Part shown: piece after piece, positions 10,124 through 22,004 of the stretch
How positions within the stretch are numbered: the first letter of the stretch is position 1
Layout of the letters: each line of letters begins with the position of its first letter
From: Panax quinquefolius
Lineage: Eukaryota; Streptophyta; Magnoliopsida; Apiales; Araliaceae
Assembly: GCA_020205615.1 (NCBI GenBank)
Contig: CM035163.1
Span: 42,728,189-42,792,188 of the forward strand
DNA length: 64,000 nucleotides
Reading direction: 5' to 3'
The notes under the pieces: model-generated
What the model saw: only the letters and a program-made list of their open reading frames with translations
Told to the model about the DNA's origin: nothing
The model's database searches: none
Program-made: the position numbers and the translations under genes

Positions 10124-11180
10124 GAATAATAAAATAATTATTTATCATTACTCTCATGTTATTGGTTCTGGCTCTTTAGAGGGAAAACTCTATAAGATGA
10201 ATTTAGATAATGTCTTTGCTGAATCTTTGTTAACAATGAATGTGATAGAAAGTACCTCTAAAAGTGGAAATAAGAGAAAACTAGATAATGAAAATTCTTC
10301 AAAATTGTGGCATAAACGTTTAGGCCATATTTCAAAAGATAGAATGTAACGTCTTATAAAGGATAAAATTCTTTATTCACTAGATTTTTCTTATCTTGAC
10401 CATTGTATTGAATGCATAAAAGGAAAATTTGTGAAAGGAAGTAAGAAAGGAGCCACTAGAAGTGGTGCACTTCTTGAGGTGATTCACACTAATATATGTG
10501 GATCATTTTCTCTTGAACTTGGTGGACACAAATCTTTTATTATGTTTATTGATGACTATTCTCATTATACTTATGTCTACCTGATTAATGAAAAATTTGA
10601 ATCACTAAATATGTTTAAAATTTTCAAGGTTGAAGTTGAAAATCAACTTGACCGAATTATTAAAGTAGTGAGAGCAGATAGAGGCGAAGAGTATTATGGT
10701 AAACACTCCGATACATGTTATAGTCTTGGTCCATTTACCTTATTTTGTCAAGAAAATGGCACCGTCACTCTGTATACAATGCCTCGTACACTGAAGCAGA
10801 ATGGTGTAGCCGAGAGGCAAAATTATACCCTTATGGATATGGTATGTAGTATGTTATATAATTCCAACTTACTTATATTTTTGTGGACTGAGGCATTAAA
10901 GACAGCTGTTCATATTTTAAACCAGGTTCCTAGCAAATCTGTCCCTAACACTCCTTATAAAATTTGGACAGGTAGGAAACCTAGTTTAAAATACTTATGG
11001 GTGTGGGGCTGTCCAACCGAGACTAAGATTTTTAATCCACAAATAAATAAACTGGACTCTAAAACCATTAGTTGCCATTTCATTTGGTATCCTGATAAAT
11101 CTAAGAGTCTTTGATTTTACTATCCCACACATACCACTAGAATTGTTGAGACTAGGCATGCAGAGTTTTTAGAAAATGGT
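10124..11180 (+). pseudogene. Ty1/copia integrase (C1)
   Basis: It starts with the pre-integrase zinc domain (LWHKRLGHISKDRM ... HCIECIKGK, the HHCC pattern), then the core at 10431-11114. The second acidic residue ([12 protein letters not shown]) and the Glu ([10 protein letters not shown]) are present. The first Asp of the catalytic triad, normally in HTD(I/V)CGP, is Asn (HTNICGSF), so the enzyme would be inactive even if translated. Stops at about 10348 and 11113 split the frame. The GKP-type C-terminal module ([14 protein letters not shown]) is visible. Confidence 0.92.
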
Positions 11181-12400
11181 GATTTAAGTGGGAATGGTGA
11201 GCCTAGAAAAATTGATCTTGAAGAAAATATGATTTATGTTTCTAGTCTTGTAATTCAAGAGGGCAAGGCACAAAAACCTCCTATTGAGGTGAATGATGCC
11301 CTTGAGATAGCTGAGTCGCCACCTAATGTTGAACCCCACATTATTAAAAATCATATTCCTGAAATTGTGCAACCTTTACGTAGGTCAGAAAGACCTAGAA
11401 AGCCTGTTAATTTTTATAATTTTATAACCTATCTTAATGAGATTGACTTTGATTCAAGTAAGATTAAGGATCCTATCTCCTATAAAGAGGTCATTAGTAG
11501 TGCTCAATCAACTCAATGTCTTGAAGCCATTAATGATGAGTTGAAATCAATGGAGCGTAATAACATTTGGGATATTTAAGAATTACTAAAAGGTGTTAAA
11601 CCTGTTGGTTCCAAGTGGGTCTATAATACCAAATTAGATCCTAAAGGGAACGTTGAAAGGTATAAATCTCGATTGGTTGCTAAGGGTTTCACTCAAAAGG
11701 AAGGTGTGAATTATAATAAAACTTTCTCTCCAGTTTCCAGGAAAGATTCATTTAGAATAGTTATAGCTCTAGTAGCTCATTATGATTTAGAGTTACATCA
11801 GATGGATGTTAAAACCGCATTCCTTAATGGTAACTTGCATGAGAATGTCTATATGGCACAACCATAAGGTTTTCTAGTTAAAGGCAAAGAACATATGGTT
11901 TGTAGAATTAAGAAGTCCATCTATGGGTTAAAACAGGCTTCTCGACAATGGTATCTTAAGTTTCACGAGGTGATGAGTAATTTTGATTTTAAGAAATATA
12001 TAGTGGATCAATGCATATACTTGAAGGTCAGTGGGACTAAATTTGTTATTCTTATTTTGTATGTTGATGATATACTATTTTCAAGTAATACCTTAGACAT
12101 GTTGCATGAGACCAAACATTTTTTTTTTGAAATTTTTTGATATGAAGGATCTCGGTGAAGCCTCTTACGTTATAGGTATTAAAATTCATCGAGATATGTC
12201 TCGCGGGATATTAAGATTGTTCCAAAGAGCTTATATTGATAAAGTTCTTAACAAATACAACATACAAAATTTCTCCCCTACTATCGCCCTTATTGTTAAG
12301 GGTGATAAATTTGGCTCATATATTAATGTCCTAAGAATTAACTTTAACGTGATCAAATGAATCTTATTCCCTATGCTTTTGTGGTTGAAAGTCTTATGTA
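11181..12400 (+). pseudogene. Ty1/copia reverse transcriptase (C1)
   Basis: The hinge LRRSERPRKPVNF is followed by RT: NNIWDI, KPVGSKWVYNTKLDP, RLVAKGFTQKEGVNYNKTF, LHQMDVKTAFLNGNL, KKSIYGLKQASRQWY, and the catalytic YVDDILF near 12060-12080. Stops interrupt at about 11578 (after WDI) and 11865 (the Gln of the usual QPQGF), and a frameshift sits in the T run near 12120. The thumb (DMKDLGEASYVIGIKI) is readable to 12210 and then decays. Confidence 0.93.
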
Positions 12401-12449
12401 CGGTCAAATTTGTACAAGTCCAGAGATATAGCGTATGTAACTGGCATGC

Positions 12450-13039
12450 TTGGATGTTATCAGTCAAATCCAAGTTTGGATCACTAGAAAGCAGCCAAAA
12501 AGGTTTTACGTTACTTACATGGTACTAAGGATTTTATGCTTATATTTAGAAAGACAGATAACCTTGAAGTTGTTGGTTATTCTGATTCTAATTTTGATAA
12601 GTTTAAAGACAAAAAGAAATCTACATCAGGGTAAATATTTATGCTTTCAGGAGGCCCTATTTCGTGGAAGAGTCATAAACATGAGTTAACTACCACTTCC
12701 ACGATGATGACAGAATATGTGGCTTTTAATCATGCTACTTGTCACACAATATTATTGAGAAATCTTATTTCAGGACTTAAAGTTGTAGATTCAATTTCAA
12801 GGGCATTGAAAGTATTTTGTGATAATGATTCTGCTGTTAGTTTTTCCAATAGTACCAGTTCGAGTGGTGCTAGACTGTACCTCGACACTAAGTACTTATT
12901 TGTCAGGGAAAGAGTTGAAGATCAAAGAGTTGTCATTAAGTATATTAGTACGTATGATATGTTAGCAGATCCACTTACGAAAGACTTACCACCCAAGCTC
13001 TTTTTTAAAACATGTTGTCGACATGGGTTTAACTGGTAG
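12450..13039 (+). pseudogene. Ty1/copia RNase H (C1)
   Basis: RNase H of Ty1/copia type: GYSDSNFDK with its acidic residue near 12575, KKSTSG, then the frame 12641-13039 with GGPISWKSHKHELTTTSTMM, TEYVAFNHATCH (Glu), VFCDNDSAVSFSN (Asp), LDTKYLFVRERVED and the terminal DMLADPLTKDLPPK. A stop after KKSTSG and a frame change separate the two parts. A non-coding 3' leader of about 400 bp follows. Confidence 0.92.
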
Positions 13040-13424
13040 TCTTAATTAATGAGTTATTTTGATGTAAGACAACATTTTTTGAGCTCGTTGTTTTGAACTT
13101 CACATTATGTTTATGGCTTGCTATTCTCTTTATTGTGCACACTTAAGAACTTATGAGCAAACAGTTATGTTTTGGACCATATGAATGAGTTTAATTTATT
13201 ACCACTTATGTAAACTCTATTCATACATGTTATGCTTAATGTTAATATTTGTTCTAATAAAAGTACTAATTGTGTAACTAATGAGGATCTTGTGTTAATA
13301 ATGACACAAAGATTGTATTAATTCGCATTGATGTTTTTATTTGAACATGATGTAGACATTAAATTAATACTTGGCCAAATTAATGATTGTAAGTGTTATG
13401 TTTTGTATATAAATAGTATTTCGA

Positions 13425-13437
13425 CCAAGTGGGAGAA
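13425..13437 (+). other. Polypurine tract of C1
   Basis: AAGTGGGAGAA lies immediately before the 3' LTR at 13438, the place and composition expected for the plus-strand primer. Confidence 0.75.
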
Positions 13438-13799
13438 TGTTAGAATATTTTATTCTTTTTGTGGCCTCCACTATTTATGTAATTATTGGGCTTACATATT
13501 GTATTAATTTAATCACTTTATTTATGGGTTTGGTAATTAATTATGTGGCCTATAAATAATATTCCTAATACTATTTGGTATAATGGGCCCTAGAGTTTCG
13601 TCCTAATTGTCGTCTCAAGAACTTTATACACACCTATACATCCATCATAAGATTAAGAGAAACAATTGAAGACTTTCATTCTTAAGTGCAGCGGAAGCTT
13701 GATACATACAAGATGTCTTCTCTCAATTCATGTAAGTACCAAATTAATTAATTAATTTTATTTTATGTAATAGCATGTTCCGATATAATTTTTCTATCA
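13438..13799 (+). repeat. 3' LTR of C1 (362 bp)
   Basis: It begins TGTTAGAATATTTTATTC and ends TTTTTCTATCA, followed by the second TATTT copy. It differs from the 5' LTR by scattered substitutions and one deletion of about 60 bp, which suggests a fairly old insertion. Confidence 0.93.
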
Positions 13800-14086
13800 T
13801 ATTTGCCTTTGATTAAACAATCTAAATTAATAAAATAATGGAAGTATTATTTTATAAATACACATCAGTTGGACATGGCTTCACTTAGAGGGACACAATA
13901 TCAATTTCTGACGTTTAAAGTAATTTTGGGCAAAAGTGAAAAAATTAATAATTTACTTATTTAATTAATTGAAAAAAATTCAAAAGTGAATTATCAAAAT
14001 GAAAAAAGAGTAATAATTTAGGATAGTAAAATATATTTGATGGCAGCTTATTTTTTTTTTGGCAAAAAATTCATCCACAAATCATA

Positions 14087-14560
14087 CTCCCTACATCCCA
14101 TAACAATTACAGCTTTTGATATGGCACATATTTCAAGAATTTGTGTCTGACTCTAGGTTAAATTTCCAAAATACCCAAGAAAAAATTGAAAAAATAGAAT
14201 TAAATTTGAAAATTTCAATATATTCTTTGTTAAAAAAGAACAATTAAGCCTTTAGCCTTATGATAGCATCATAACTTTGAAAAGCAAAATTACTGGGATC
14301 GGACCTTGGCATTCACAAGGTTTGGGTGTGTGAGTGAGTGTAATTTTAGTCTAAATTAGAAAAAAAAACCATTAGTTTAAATTTTGGCATGATAAAGGTA
14401 GGATCGGGTGTACTTTAAGGAATTAAGTATTGTGGAACCATTAAGGGTAATTTGGATAATTAATTTAGTAAATCTTTCATACTAATAAAGAATGTTGCAT
14501 GCATCCAATGTGGGGCTGCCAAAACAGAAATGTGTTTTGCAATTATTGTGGGACGGAGTG
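14087..14560. mobile_element. Stowaway-like MITE, possibly composite
   Basis: The left end CTCCCTACATCCCATAACAAT and right end ATTATTGTGGGACGGAGTG are inverted repeats of the plant Stowaway (Tc1/mariner MITE) type CTCCCTCCGTCCCATAA. Each is bordered by TA (14085-14086 and 14561-14562), the mariner target. At 474 bp it is longer than usual for Stowaway, and the middle (14270-14420) looks unrelated, so something may be inserted inside. It encodes nothing. Confidence 0.65.
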
Positions 14561-14817
14561 TACTTATTTTTCATGTTATTCTCAAGACAATAGCTGCTTT
14601 AAACGTTTAGTTTCAAAATTTTGGTTGTTTTGAAGATTTAGTCTTCAAATTATAAGTTGTTATTCAAGTTTAGTCCCCTTTAAACTATTTTTGTGTGAAG
14701 TTGGAATGAGATTGCATAAATTATAAAATTTGAGAATGAAAAGCATTGGAAAAAAAAGAGTTAGGGGACTAAAAGTGATTATTTTTTATAATTTAGTGAC
14801 TAACTAGGAGATTATTC

Positions 14818-14818
<1 letters not shown>

Positions 14819-14865
<47 letters not shown>
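14819..14865. repeat. Compound (TA)n(TG)n microsatellite
   Basis: A run of TA followed directly by a long TG run. The surrounding 14561-15230 is AT-rich intergenic DNA in which no gene or element was recognised. Confidence 0.92.
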
Positions 14866-14870
<5 letters not shown>

Positions 14871-15230
14871 TCACATAGGATTCTCAAGCTTTTAAGTTAC
14901 CATCTTTTTATGGGTTCCCCTCATTGACCTAATAAGCATATTTGGAGTAGAGATTAATGGTCAAAAAGTTACTACATATATATTTATAAGTGTCTCATGC
15001 TAAACTCCATTATCTAGCTTTTAACAAGATTCTTGTCTCTCTTTAAGCAGGCTATATGTCACTTCATGTACTTTCTTTGATTAGTGAAGTACCTCTATCA
15101 TCACTTGCATGCATGCTTAATTAGAGAAATTACTAGGGGTCATTTTCAGTACTGTATTATATGAAGGTATCAGCTTAATAATGCAATTTACACTTTAAAA
15201 GTGGTCAACAAAGGCACGTTAAATATGTTT

Positions 15231-15335
15231 TCCCTTTGTCCCAATTTAGTTATTTACGTTTCATTTTTTCAAAAATTTTAAAAAATAGAGTTCACAAAAA
15301 AAAAAAAGATTATGTAAAATAAAAATGGAGCGATC
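15231..15335. mobile_element. Possible truncated Stowaway-like MITE
   Basis: TCCCTTTGTCCCAATTTAG at the left resembles the end of a common dicot MITE, and AAATGGAGCG at the right is only a weak match to the other end. The middle is A-rich. No TA-bounded right terminus was found, so it is a fragment at best. Confidence 0.35.
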
Positions 15336-16841
15336 TCAAAATTCTCTTTTATCAAAATAATGGTATTTCATAAGTTAAGAATTAAGATGGCAAGATTCTG
15401 GGAAAAGCATTAAAATTGACTTTGTATCCTATATTTACTCATATAATTGGAATGACGTTAATGAGTATAGATGGTGTAACAATTTGGGTAAATCGATCCA
15501 AACAATATCTTAAACAACTAGTTCAATAGTATTTTTTCTGTTTTTCTTAAACCGACTGAATATTCTATTGTTAGTAACCTAATTTTTTATATACAAATAA
15601 TTTTTTCACATGTTTTAATGTGGAGCTGGAATGTTATAGGTGATATCAGAGATTGGGAAAATTATATATATATATATATATATATTTCCAAGTATAATTA
15701 TTTGAGTTTAATATATAAGGCTTTTATATATTATGTAGAAAACAATTTCTTTAATTATGAAGATAAATATTTCCTAATTATATCTAGGTTTGCAACATAC
15801 ATTTGTCGTGTGGATGTACAAGTTATCTCTCCACTGCACCGGAACTGCTTTCTTATGTTCACAATAAATTTTTATTTAAATAATGTTAGAGGTATTAAAT
15901 TTTTTGATTAAACGCGTCTTAAATGATGTGGTATTAAAAAAGATAAAAATATACTTTATGACACAGTCAATCACAAGATACTTAGTCAACTAATTTAATT
16001 GTTAACACAAAGATTCGTCCACGCGCTCCTATCACCAAAGCGCGTCCAATCCTGTACAAAAATGGGTAAACACCGAAAGCTTGACAGCTTGCGCCGTTGG
16101 GAGATAGCTCCGATATGAGAATAAGTACATGCTGAACAACAATGGAGGCTTAATGCTCTAGTGCTGAAAAGTAATAATTATGTGTGTACCTTAGAATCAG
16201 AGTAAAGCCTTGTATTTATAGTGATCTCACCACCTTCGTAAAGTCCTTCCCCGTATTGAATTAGGGTTCCTCATTAGGTATAATTCCTTAATGGGATTGT
16301 ATAAGATCCCATAAAAATAAGAAAGTTGGTTCAAATTCTAACACCTCCCTCTGTATTTAGAAACCAAATATAACTAGGAATCATCGATTCCTTAAAATAC
16401 TCCAATTGCCAAAACAGAATCCCACATGGGTTTAAATAACCTCATGTGGATTGCAATCCACCAATTCAATCGGACCCTAATAGTCATGGTCCAACATTGC
16501 CCCCCGGGTCTTCCATTCAAATAAAATATTTAATAGAAGAGTACTCCAAGCACGACCCAATAACTAATATTGAACTGAATCAAGCCCAAGAACCTTTGAA
16601 GCCCATATGGAAACTAAGCTTTCAACTCCACTCACGTGCCCTATCATGATATCCCTTAATGAGTCGTCCCTCAGTATCCAGGCATGATTGAATGAACACG
16701 TTACTTCAAATTCTATTTCTCAAACAAAACAACCTTTTTCCCCAAAGCAGACAAATCTTCGCTTCACTTGAATCTCAGAACTCTCTCTCTCTCCCTTTAG
16801 AAAAATTCTCTCCCCGGCTATCATCCTCCCAATCTTCATCA
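15336..16841. other. Non-coding stretch, possible LTR remnant on minus strand
   Basis: No supportable gene. It holds an AT microsatellite near 15664-15686. At about 15960-16345 there is a block that, read on the minus strand, resembles an LTR promoter (TATAAATA as rc of 16213-16220 in CACTATAAATACAAGG). From about 16430 the base composition becomes C-rich and leads into the reading frame starting at 16842. LTR boundaries could not be found. Confidence 0.35.
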
Positions 16842-18193
16842 ATGGCTTCCTCTCCAACTCCGACTAACACCACATCCACCAATGATGAACCCATCCATGC
16901 CATTCCCCTTTCGACCATCCCTGCACCACCCACATCCACCATCTGCACCATATCAACTGATTCCACCATTACCTCTACCGGAACATCCTTCCAAAACCCA
17001 AACCCAACCGTCAGTGCCATAACCAGCAATTCCACCATCACCACCCCCGGAACTTCCTCCCAAAACCCAAATCCAAAATCCAACCAAAATAAAGTCGGAT
17101 TTCCAAAAAATGATGCGTAAGCATCCCAACGAAACAAGATTCCCCCATGCCAACACCTCCTCCCAGATCATTGATTCAGACCTCCTCGTGATCCAGGAAC
17201 ACTATCAAATCCCACTAACTCATCAACTTAAATCGCCTTCACCCACTGATCAAATGTACCTTCGACCCAACGGATGGACAGCCACGCCCCTTACTCTTCT
17301 GGAAAAAGGGGTTCAATTACCCCTTCACCCTTTCATCATTTCCCTCTTAGGGTTTACCAACATTGGCATCACCCAACTGGTGCCGAACTCCTACATCCAC
17401 ATCATTGCTTTCATCGCCTTCTGCTACGAAATAGGCGTCCCCCCTCTATTGACTTCTTCTTCACCCTATTCTAACTGTTAAACTCCCGAGAACATGGATT
17501 TAAAGTCTTGAGCAAACAACCCCCAAAACCGAACCCCAAAATCCAGAAGCACCCATTGATGGACACTGCTTCTAGCAACAAAGGATGGCACAAAGACTTG
17601 TTCCTCGTCAAGGGGCTAGAAACTCACAAACTCCCGAACTTGGCTTCCTACAAAAGCCCGAACGTTGACTTCAGCGATACCCCCCCTGAACGAGTACTGG
17701 AGATGGCGAAGCTAATGGAGAAACTATCGATGAAAGAATGGAGCTTCGTACTTCTAACCAAACAAGCGTGGATCTATGAACATAAATGTAAGTTATGAAG
17801 CCAACTTTCCTTTCGTTCGAACTTTCTGTCTTACCAATTGTGTCAACATACTTTATATCCTGCAGTATCGCTCATCAAACCAACAACCATCGATAGGAAA
17901 GATCTTGAAGATTTCTTATCCAATAAATCCCCCAATGAATCCATCAACCCCCCAACTTCAGAAGCTACCACCGCCGAAGCCACAACCGAAGAACCATCCT
18001 CTACCTGAATCAAAAAGAGAGCAGTCAAAAAAGCTTCAAAACCCAGAACAACTCAGATTCTCACTCTTACAGAAAGCCTTCTAGACATGCCCGTCGAAGA
18101 AAGGAAAAAGATCCTTCGGGTTAAGAAAAAACATGCCAAGATTACACCTCTATCTACAGAAGAGTTAAAGATTCCTTTAACCAAAACCTTAGT
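16842..18193 (+). pseudogene. Transposase_28-like protein gene, 5' part
   Basis: The reading frame begins at ATG 16842 (MASSPTPTNTTSTND) with a Ser/Thr/Pro-rich N-terminus. A one-base shift at an A run (about 17104-17110) joins it to 17110-17481. This carries GVQLPLHPFIISLL, GITQLVPNSYIHI and FIAFCYEIGVPP, the pattern of the PF04195 family ('putative gypsy type transposon'). After a stop, SNKGWHKDLFLVKGLETH follows near 17570-17630, also typical of the family. A GT-AG intron at 17788-17865 (78 bp) restores an open frame (LSLIKPTTIDRKDLEDFL) with one later stop. At 18193 it is cut by solo LTR S1 and resumes at 53557. Such proteins are usually tied to gypsy elements; the function is unknown. 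Confidence 0.7.
17788..17865 (+). other. Putative intron of the Transposase_28-like gene
   Basis: Donor GTAAGT at 17788 and acceptor CTGCAG ending at 17865. Splicing joins codon phase 1 on both sides and turns a stop-terminated frame (AAATGTAAGTTATGA) into a long open one. This is sequence inference without transcript support. Confidence 0.55.
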
Positions 18194-19295
18194 TGTGACG
18201 CTCCCAAAAATAGGTCCACACAGCCCATTTTGAGTCGCCAAATACATACTAAAAAATTTCAATATAAACTTCCCTATTTACAACTATTAAGCTGTCGTTC
18301 AAAATAAGTCCACACATACTGTGAGTTTGAATATAAATATTACATCGTACATAATATGACAATATCCGAACTCAAATTAAGTCTTCATTATAGTTATTAT
18401 CACATTATTTCACAACATAGTGAAGACTTCTATAGTAACTATCTCGAAACATTACTCCACTCCCCGACTAGTCCCAGCTATACTTTCATTTTCTGAGAAT
18501 AACAATGGAACAAAAAGGAAAATGGTGAGCTCAACTAGCCCAATAAAGAATATTATTACTAAGATAATGAGGAATAAATTATCTTTAGCCATCAACAATG
18601 ATAAATCATATAAAATATAATGGACAACAAGGTTTAGATCAACAACTGCAGCGGAAATAGCAATTCATTAGAAGAGTCAAGTAGAGCATGATGTTTACTA
18701 TCTTCTATGTTTTAAAAGTCCATCATCAATATTTTATCCCTATAACACCAATCAATAATTGTTTCAAACCAACGAATTATCTATGCACTACGAGCCAAAG
18801 ATATTCGTTTGTATCACCAGTTGTCATGATTATGCCAAACACCTGTCCATCTATGCACTATGGGCCAAAGATGATTTTCACCACAAACCTTTATTTGTAA
18901 AATTAAAGGTCATGATTATAACAATATATAATTTTTGGTCATAATCATACCAATCAACAGTCCATCTTTGCAATATGGGCCAAAGATGACTTTCACCAGA
19001 ACATAAACATGAGGATGATGATAATGATATAATCATATAAAGAATGAATCTAGTGAGATCAATGATAAATATTAAGGATTTATAATTTAATTTATCCAGA
19101 GTTCAAAAATATCCAAATTGTCAACATGATCACCAATTGCGGAGTAAAATTCAAGAATGATAATTAAGATTCATATTTCAAAGATAATTTGGACACAAAA
19201 AAAACTAAATTTCGTCGTGAATAGTACTCCAGTATGAATAGTACCCCGGATGAATAATACTCCGGCATGAATATTACCCCGAATAAATAGTACTC
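18194..19295 (-). repeat. S1 LTR piece 1
   Basis: The 3' (U5-side) part of S1 on the minus strand. It starts TGTGACGCTCCCAAAAATAGG and contains CTATGGGCCAAAGATGA blocks shared with the other LTRs. It ends in a minisatellite around GAATAGTACTCC, where SIRE1 inserted (TACTC, 19291-19295). Confidence 0.88.
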
Positions 19296-20070
19296 TGTTA
19301 GGTCTGTAACTTTTAGTCTTATTTTGATGATAACAATAATTAGTAAATAAATTAATTAAAAGGGTAGAATCCTCTCCATATGATTTATATTATAACAGTT
19401 TTAATTATCTTATTTATTTTGACCAAGAATATTTTCAAAATCTTATAGAATCCATTTTCTTGATAATTTAATATAAATTGTTAGAAAATACATATCGATC
19501 GAAATAGTGTTGAAACAATTATTTTGAGACAAAAGGTGAATTAATATGCTCATTGATTGCTAGTTTGACTTCATGTGTTGATATATGGAAAGATATGGAA
19601 AATAAATGTGCTGAGATATGGAAAGATTAAATTAAAACTTGGGAAGTAATACATATTAAATGTGTGTGTGTGTGTGTAACCGTGTATGTATATTCATGTG
19701 CATGTGTATATGCTTAAAATTGAAAAAGGGAATTTAAGGCATGTGACCATTAATGGCTCAAAGCCTTAACCAAAAATTGCATATGCTGGGAACGAAATGG
19801 GACATGCTTTTTCGGACAAAGGCATTTGTTGAGCATTAAAAGCTTGTGTTGACTGAAATTGAGAGGCTAGAGATTTTTTAATTCATTTTAGACATGTGGA
19901 TAATAAATTAAATTGGTCAAAAATTCAAAGGGCCAAATGTCTTAAATTAAGTAATCCACGTGAACTTATTTATATCTCATCCGCACCATTAAATCTAAAC
20001 CTAAGCAATTCTAGCCATTTTTTTTTAAAACAGATTTCAAAATTACCATTTTATCGCAACCTAAAAAATC

Positions 20071-20078
20071 TATAAATA
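20071..20078 (+). promoter_or_regulatory. TATA box of SIRE1 5' LTR
   Basis: TATAAATA in AATCTATAAATAGGAGGC, with the same context in the 3' LTR at 35942-35949. Pyrimidine-rich CTCTCT runs follow 60-80 bp downstream, as is common near plant LTR start sites. Confidence 0.6.
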
Positions 20079-20334
20079 GGAGGCACTTTCATTTATTTGG
20101 TTTTTGCCAATTAACAAGAAAAGAAAAGCTCTCTGATTGCCTACCTACTCTCTCTAAGAAGCTTTCTATCTCTTCTTATCAAAGTTCTGATTATTTGAGA
20201 AGATGAAATTGGTCCAAATAATTGAGAAGTTATTTGATTTAGTTTATTTGAATTATCTCTTACTTATTTAAATTTATAGATATACTAATATAAATTGTTA
20301 TACACAATTATATATATTTATATTTCATCAATTT

Positions 20335-20700
20335 ATCAAATAAAAAGTCATACTTAGACGTCGAAAGGCTACATAGATATTCCTCTTAAATGAGGGAATT
20401 GAACCGTATAATTCCTTATACTACTAAGTGACTTTTTATTGATATTATTTATATAAATATCATAAAATAGATCTACACTTGATAGTTCAAAACAACACTG
20501 AGATATTCCTCTTAAAAGAGTGAATCATCCGAATAGGATTTGAAAATCTAAGTAATCTATCGAAAATATTTATATAAATATCAATTGTAAAATTTTAAAT
20601 TCTGTCATACTTAGACGCCGAAAGGTTACGAAGATATTCTTCTTAAGTGAGGGAATCGAACCGTACGATTCCTTATAGTACTAAGTGACTTTATTTATAA
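20335..20700 (+). repeat. Duplicated hairpin block in SIRE1 5' LTR
   Basis: A block of about 95 bp with TACTTAGACG(T/C)CGAAAGG, TAGATATTCCTCTTAA and a perfect inverted repeat GGAATCGAACCGTACGATTCC-like core occurs at about 20345-20440 and again at 20605-20690. A related half copy lies near 20500. The 3' LTR has the same layout (36230-36560). Confidence 0.7.
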
Positions 20701-20859
20701 CATGTCACATAATAGATAAAATATTATCATATATTCTTTGAGTTAAACAAATATATTTTTTATATCAAGTATTGCTTATCTTATTTATTTATTATACTTG
20801 ATATCTGTCATCACAAGTATTTGATCATAAATTCATTTATTCATAAAATACTTGTTGCA

Positions 20860-21425
20860 TAATATAAAAATTATTTAAACTTTTATATCACAAACTTAAG
20901 TAAATATATCTCGCTAAATAGAAGCATATTTGATTCAAAAGCTTAAAACAACTTATCTGCTTACTCGTAAACATTTTCACTCTAAATATAAAAGTTATTT
21001 AAACTTTTATATTTAAACTTAAAGTGAATTTTCTTTAATCCATAAAGAATAAATAATTATTTATAAATTTGCATTAAACTATATATCTTCTAATATAGAA
21101 GCATTTTTGAGTTAAAGCTAAAATTGATCTATTTGCTTATTCAAGAAGCACTTTTCACACAAAATATTAAAATTATTTAAAATTTTATAACAATTATAAT
21201 TTACATATTTGCTTAAATAGAAGCATTATTTAATCAGAGCATAAATTGTTATCTGCTTACAAAGAAGCATATTTTTTCTCAAGTATAAAAGTCTTTGAAC
21301 TTTTATAAATATATTTGCTCTTTAAATGATATCTGCTTATTTGAGAAGCCTTAAATATAAAAGTTATTTAAACTTTTATATATCATTACTAAATTGTATC
21401 TTCTTATTTTAGAAGCAAAATTTTG
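20860..21425 (+). repeat. Palindrome array in SIRE1 5' LTR
   Basis: At least five copies of a 19-23 bp palindrome of the form ATAAAAGTTATTTAAACTTTT (near 20868, 20990, 21166, 21283 and 21357) alternate with GCTTATT...AGAAGC mini-hairpins at spacings of about 75-175 bp. The 3' LTR repeats the array at about 36745-37290. Confidence 0.75.
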
Positions 21426-21993
21426 TTAAACACTTTGTAAAAAGAGAAAAGATTAGAGTTAGTTTATTTTATATACATGTGAGAAATACGAGTAATTCTT
21501 CGAGCAAGACTAGAGTCTTAGAGAGGCCAGCTAAGAGTTCGGTCTCTAATGAACTTGTGAGGTGAGGAAGAGGCTGTTGTTTCAAGACCAGATCATAGAA
21601 TAGAACTAAACTCAAAAAAAGTACAACTAAGCTTGAGGATGGTGCTAAGAGCTTGCTGTCCAAGACAGATTAGTTGGAAATTATTGGAAGTTTATCTATA
21701 AAACTTTGTAAATGCTTCTCCGCCCGTTGAAGGAGTTTTTTTTTATTACAGGAAGTTATAAGATCTCAAGTCCTGGAGAGGATATCGAGGCTGGATATAG
21801 CAGCATACCCGGGATGTATGTTGTGAACTAGACAAATCTCTATGCATTGTGTGATTGAATTTTTATTGTCTTGCATATTGATTTCTAACACAACAAATTA
21901 ATTATCCAAAAATTCAAAATGGCCTAAGATAATTTTTTTTAATCTGTAATAATCTATTTAATCCCCCTTCTAGATTATTATTGGACTTTCAAT

Positions 21994-22004
21994 TGGTATT
22001 AGAG
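21994..22004 (+). other. Primer binding site of SIRE1
   Basis: TGGTATTAGAG begins two bases after the LTR end and differs from the initiator tRNA-Met complement TGGTATCAGAG by one transition. Confidence 0.8.

Larger units (their letters stand above)
6202..13799 (+). mobile_element. Complete Ty1/copia retrotransposon C1
   Basis: It has LTRs 6202-6624 and 13438-13799 and a 5-bp target duplication TATTT on both sides (6197-6201 and 13800-13804). Next come a primer site at 6627, then gag, protease, integrase, RT and RNase H in Ty1/copia order, and a polypurine tract before the 3' LTR. The span is 7598 bp, of which 1149 bp is a solo LTR inserted at 8970. The gag (UBN2 type) and the RNase H tail recall the Tork-like copia group; that lineage call is an inference. 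Many stops and changed catalytic residues show it is inactive. Confidence 0.95.
19296..21991 (+). repeat. 5' LTR of SIRE1 (2696 bp)
   Basis: It begins TGTTAGGTCTGTAACTTTTAG and ends CTTCTAGATTATTATTGG then ACTTTCA. It aligns along its length with 35142-39351. It contains a TG microsatellite at 19661-19677, a TATA box, two copies of a hairpin block and an array of TTTAAA-centred palindromes. Confidence 0.93.

Noticed and set aside
15618..15911. 97-codon open frame
   Set aside because: Starts in a TA microsatellite (poly-Tyr/Ile) and has no recognisable domain or composition change.
16775..17171. Gly/Val-rich minus-strand open frames
   Set aside because: Antisense shadow of the Ser/Thr/Pro-rich plus-strand frame that starts at 16842.
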